This document shows positions 6,701 through 9,506 of a DNA stretch of 9,506 nt, in pieces. A program made the position numbers and the translations under genes. The notes beneath the pieces were generated by a model. The model was given only the letters and a program-made list of their open reading frames with translations. It was not told the DNA's origin and ran no database searches. Source of the stretch: Planctomycetota bacterium (GTDB lineage Bacteria; Planctomycetota; Phycisphaerae; WQYP01); NCBI GenBank assembly GCA_021828935.1, contig JAJZCU010000047.1, positions 1 to 9,506 of the forward strand, written 5' to 3'. Each line of letters opens with the position of its first letter. The first letter of the stretch is position 1.

Positions 6701-6708
6701 ACAGGTCG

Positions 6709-9506
6709 TTGAAAAATTTAATCCCCCCGTCAGGCCGGCCTGAGAAGCTTGGCCTGTACGATCCGCAATTTGAACATGACAGTTGCGGCGTTGGTTTCAT
6801 TGCGCACATTAAAGGCCGGCAAAGCCATGCCATTGTTGGGCAAGCCATCCAAATGCTTGAACACATGGAACACCGTGGCGCCTGCGGTTGCGAAGACAAC
6901 ACCGGCGACGGCGCCGGCATTCTCACCGCCCTGCCCCATGCATTTTTGGCCAAAATCGCCGCACGCGACATGCACATTGCCCTGCCCGCCGCCGGCGCCT
7001 ATGGCGCGGGAATTGTCTTCCTGCCCACAGACAACGAGCAGCGCGCCGTTTGTGAAAAAATTGTTCAGGATATCATTGCCCAACAGGGCCAGAAATTTCT
7101 GGGTTGGCGCGACGTACCCACCGACAACAGCATGTTGGGCATGGGCGCCCGGCGCATTGAACCGCGCCTGCGTATGCTGTTCATTGGCGGCGGCGAAGGC
7201 CAGGACGCTGAAACGCTGGAACGCCAGCTTTACATCATCCGCAAGCGGGCCACGGCCGCCATCCGCGCCAGCGATTTAAACCAGTCGCATTATTTTTACG
7301 TTTGCAGCCTCTCCACCAAGGTTTTAATTTACAAAGGCCAGCTTACGCCGCACCAGGTGAAGGAATACTTCCGCGCGGATTTAAGCGATCCAACCTATGT
7401 AAGCCACCTGGCGTTGGTGCATTCACGTTTTAGTACCAACACGTTTCCATCCTGGGACCGGGCCCAGCCCATGCGCTTCATGGCCCATAACGGCGAAATT
7501 AATACCCGCCGGGGCAACGCCAATTGGATGAAAGCCCGTGAGGCGCTCTTTCAAAGCCCCCTCTTCGGCGACAAAATTGACCAAATTCGGCCGGTCATTG
7601 AACCGGATTCCTCCGACTCCGGCGAATTCGACAATTGCCTGGAAATGCTGCTGCACACCGGTCGCACGCTGCCCCAGGCCATCATGATGATGATCCCCGA
7701 GGCCTGGCAGAATCATGAATCCATGCCGCCGGAGCGTCGCGCGTTTTATGAGTTTCATAGCTGTTTAATGGAACCGTGGGACGGCCCAGCCTCTGTGGCC
7801 TTTACCGACGGCCATTACATTGGCGCCGTGCTGGACCGCAACGGTCTGCGCCCCAGCCGTTATTATGTTACCAAAGATGATTTGGTCATCATGGCCAGCG
7901 AAGTGGGCGTGCTGCCCGTGGAACCCGAAAATGTGCTGCGCAAAGGGCGTTTGCAGCCCGGCCGCATGTTTTTGGTTGATTTCCAGCAGGGCCGCATCAT
8001 TGATGACAGCGAACTTAAGAGCACGCTGGCCCACGAGCATCCGTACAGCCAGTGGCTCACCGAACAGCGCCTGAGTCTGGATGATCTTCCGGCGGCTGAT
8101 CATGTTGCGGGATTCGACCCCGAAACGCTGCTGACGCGCACGCAATGCCTGGGATACACCACCGAAGACGTATACAAGCTTGTAGCTCCGATGGGCACGC
8201 GCGGTGAAGAGGCCCTGGGCTCCATGGGCAACGACGCCGCCCTGGCCTGCCTAAGCGACCAGCCGCGAATGCTTTACGATTATTTCAAGCAGGTCTTCGC
8301 CCAAGTGACCAATCCGCCGCTGGATTCGGACAAAGAAGCCATTGTGATGAGCCTGGAATGCTACATTGGCCCCGAAAAGAACATTCTTGAGGCCACGCCG
8401 CAGCACTGTCACCGTCTGCTGCTGCCTCAGCCGTTATTAACCAATGCCCAGTTGGCCAAGCTTAAAACGCTTAACCACCGCGGCTGGAAAACCAAAACCA
8501 TCGACGCCACGTTCGACCGCAACGGTGGCCCGGACGCCCTGCGCGACGCCATCCAGCGCATCTGCCGCGAGGCCTCCGCCGCCATTCAAGAAGGTTACAG
8601 CCTGGTCATACTTTCCGACCGCGGCCTGCAAGTAAACCGTGTGGCCATTCCCACCTTGCTGGCCTGCGGCGCCGTGCATCACCACCTTGTGCGTGAAGGC
8701 TCGCGCACGCGCGTGGGCCTGGTGCTGGAAACCGGCGAAGCCCGGGAAGTGCATCACCACTGTCTGCTGGTTGGGTACGGCGCCGACGCCATCAACCCGT
8801 ATCTGGCCTTTGAAGTGCTGTGGAATCTCCGCCGGGAAGGAACCATTGACGCGAAGTTCGATGACGAAAAACTTGTCAAGCATTACATCAAAGCCGTCAG
8901 CAAGGGCATGCTGAAAGTGATGAGCAAAATGGGCATTTCCACTTTGCAATCGTACAAGGGCGCCCAAATTTTTGAGGCCGTGGGCGTTAATGCGCAAGTG
9001 GTGGACATGTGCTTTGCCGGCACCGCTTCCCGGCTGCAGGGCGTGGACTTTAACGTGCTGCAACAGGAGGCCCTGCGCCGGCATGAAATTGGCTTCCCCG
9101 CGCGGCCCCAAACCAAAGCCCTGCCCGTGCTGCCCAACGGCGGTCAATACGCCTGGCGGCGCGATGGCGAACAGCATCTGTTTAACCCGGAAACCATCGC
9201 CAATTTGCAGGACGCCACGCGCACCAACAGCCGCGAGGCCTATGCCCGCTACGCCAAATATATTAATGAACAATCCGGCCGCCTTTGCACCCTGCGCGGT
9301 TTGCTGAAGCTCAAGCCCGGCGCCGCGCCGGTCTCCATTGCTGAAGTTGAACCTGCCAAGGAAATTGTCAAGCGGTTTGTCACCGGCGCCATGAGCCTGG
9401 GGTCCATCTCGCCGGAAGCCCATGAAACGCTGGCCATCGCCATGAACCGCATCGGCGGCAAGTCCAACACGGGCGAAGGCGGCGAAGATCCGCGGCGCTT
9501 CAAGCC
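6709..9506 (+). CDS. gltB: Glutamate synthase, large subunit (3' end outside window)
   Basis: 932 codons of a protein that is normally about 1,500 residues. With the small subunit GltD it makes two glutamates from glutamine and 2-oxoglutarate (GOGAT, ammonia assimilation). The class II glutaminase domain is at the N-terminus. Cys26 (DSCGVGFIAH) should become the N-terminal nucleophile after removal of a 25-residue propeptide. HSRFSTNTFPSW (238-249) and AHNGEINTRRGN (259-270) form the glutamine site. The central domain spans about 480-790 (for example SLVILSDRG at 631-639 and HHHCLLVGYGADAINPY at 682-698). The FMN/synthase domain begins near 885 with GAMSLGSISPEAHETLAIAMNR and GGKSNTGEGGEDP (916-928); the Fe-S cysteines lie beyond the edge. 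The start is TTG with a strong Shine-Dalgarno sequence, a rarer choice that may lower translation. It is preceded by a long GC-rich spacer and is probably a transcript start. Whether gltD follows cannot be seen. Confidence 0.96.
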   Translation, partial: MKNLIPPSGRPEKLGLYDPQFEHDSCGVGFIAHIKGRQSHAIVGQAIQMLEHMEHRGACGCEDNTGDGAGILTALPHAFLAKIAARDMHIALPAAGAYGAGIVFLPTDNEQRAVCEKIVQDIIAQQGQKFLGWRDVPTDNSMLGMGARRIEPRLRMLFIGGGEGQDAETLERQLYIIRKRATAAIRASDLNQSHYFYVCSLSTKVLIYKGQLTPHQVKEYFRADLSDPTYVSHLALVHSRFSTNTFPSWDRAQPMRFMAHNGEINTRRGNANWMKAREALFQSPLFGDKIDQIRPVIEPDSSDSGEFDNCLEMLLHTGRTLPQAIMMMIPEAWQNHESMPPERRAFYEFHSCLMEPWDGPASVAFTDGHYIGAVLDRNGLRPSRYYVTKDDLVIMASEVGVLPVEPENVLRKGRLQPGRMFLVDFQQGRIIDDSELKSTLAHEHPYSQWLTEQRLSLDDLPAADHVAGFDPETLLTRTQCLGYTTEDVYKLVAPMGTRGEEALGSMGNDAALACLSDQPRMLYDYFKQVFAQVTNPPLDSDKEAIVMSLECYIGPEKNILEATPQHCHRLLLPQPLLTNAQLAKLKTLNHRGWKTKTIDATFDRNGGPDALRDAIQRICREASAAIQEGYSLVILSDRGLQVNRVAIPTLLACGAVHHHLVREGSRTRVGLVLETGEAREVHHHCLLVGYGADAINPYLAFEVLWNLRREGTIDAKFDDEKLVKHYIKAVSKGMLKVMSKMGISTLQSYKGAQIFEAVGVNAQVVDMCFAGTASRLQGVDFNVLQQEALRRHEIGFPARPQTKALPVLPNGGQYAWRRDGEQHLFNPETIANLQDATRTNSREAYARYAKYINEQSGRLCTLRGLLKLKPGAAPVSIAEVEPAKEIVKRFVTGAMSLGSISPEAHETLAIAMNRIGGKSNTGEGGEDPRRFK

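Larger units (their letters stand above)
5520..6708. other. GC-rich intergenic region between mqnD and gltB
   Basis: About 1.2 kb with no gene I can support. The open frames on both strands are Arg/Pro/Gly-rich, lack good ribosome binding sites, overlap one another and show no recognisable domain; they look like by-products of high GC. The left end (to about 5741) holds tandem repeats and hairpins. The middle (about 5770-6400) is extremely GC-rich with strong inverted repeats. From about 6480 the composition becomes more balanced, leading to the gltB leader. No tRNA, rRNA or known riboswitch was recognised. Possible -35/-10 pairs near 6612-6641 (TTGGCT, 18 bases, TACGTA) are too weak to call a gltB promoter. 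Confidence 0.6.

Noticed and set aside
6671..6702. Riboswitch or attenuator in the gltB leader
   Set aside because: Only a 4-bp pairing (GTCC 6671-6674 with GGAC 6699-6702... actually offset GGAC is interrupted as GGAGGAC) could be drawn; no known glutamine or other riboswitch core was seen.
8437..9423. 328-residue minus-strand open frame
   Set aside because: It lies wholly antisense to the well-conserved gltB coding sequence, with Gly/His/Phe-rich composition typical of antisense frames in GC-rich genes.

Overview
The window (9,506 bases, GC-rich) is a stretch of bacterial chromosome carrying mostly housekeeping metabolism. From left to right it holds the 3' end of a transposase-like gene (+), a DJ-1/PfpI family gene (-) with a clear terminator, an acyltransferase-3 membrane protein (+), argG (+), mqnD (+), about 1.2 kb of very GC-rich DNA with repeats and hairpins but no convincing gene, and the first 932 codons of gltB (+), which runs off the right edge. 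The futalosine-pathway gene mqnD, the GC-rich codon use and the intergenic repeat style fit a Gram-negative lineage of the Verrucomicrobiota/Planctomycetota type. This is an inference from gene content; no rRNA or other phylogenetic marker is present.

Left part (1-1471). The transposase-like fragment and the DJ-1/PfpI gene converge. A hairpin at 553-587, followed on the minus strand by a T-rich run, ends the DJ-1 gene. The DJ-1 gene and the acyltransferase gene diverge from a shared 266-bp spacer.

Central part (1472-5519). The acyltransferase-3 protein has an extra C-terminal membrane helix and a small extracytoplasmic domain that is not the usual SGNH esterase domain. argG follows after 90 bp and mqnD after another 61 bp, all on the same strand. 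The three could be partly co-transcribed, but their functions are unrelated (cell-surface acylation, arginine biosynthesis, menaquinone biosynthesis). A possible weak promoter lies between argG and mqnD.

Right part (5520-9506). Just after mqnD there are two nearly identical 50-bp tandem units, each holding a perfect hairpin. A diverged third copy of the same leader-plus-hairpin arrangement follows, along with a triplet of ACAGATT spaced exactly 10 bp apart. The rest of the spacer, up to the gltB start, is GC-rich and gene-poor. gltB starts with TTG behind a strong Shine-Dalgarno sequence and encodes the large subunit of glutamate synthase. The N-terminal glutaminase domain, the central domain and the start of the FMN-binding synthase domain are visible.

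I did not find a convincing new multi-gene system. The items most worth a second look are the repeat/hairpin cluster after mqnD and the unusual C-terminal domain of the acyltransferase.
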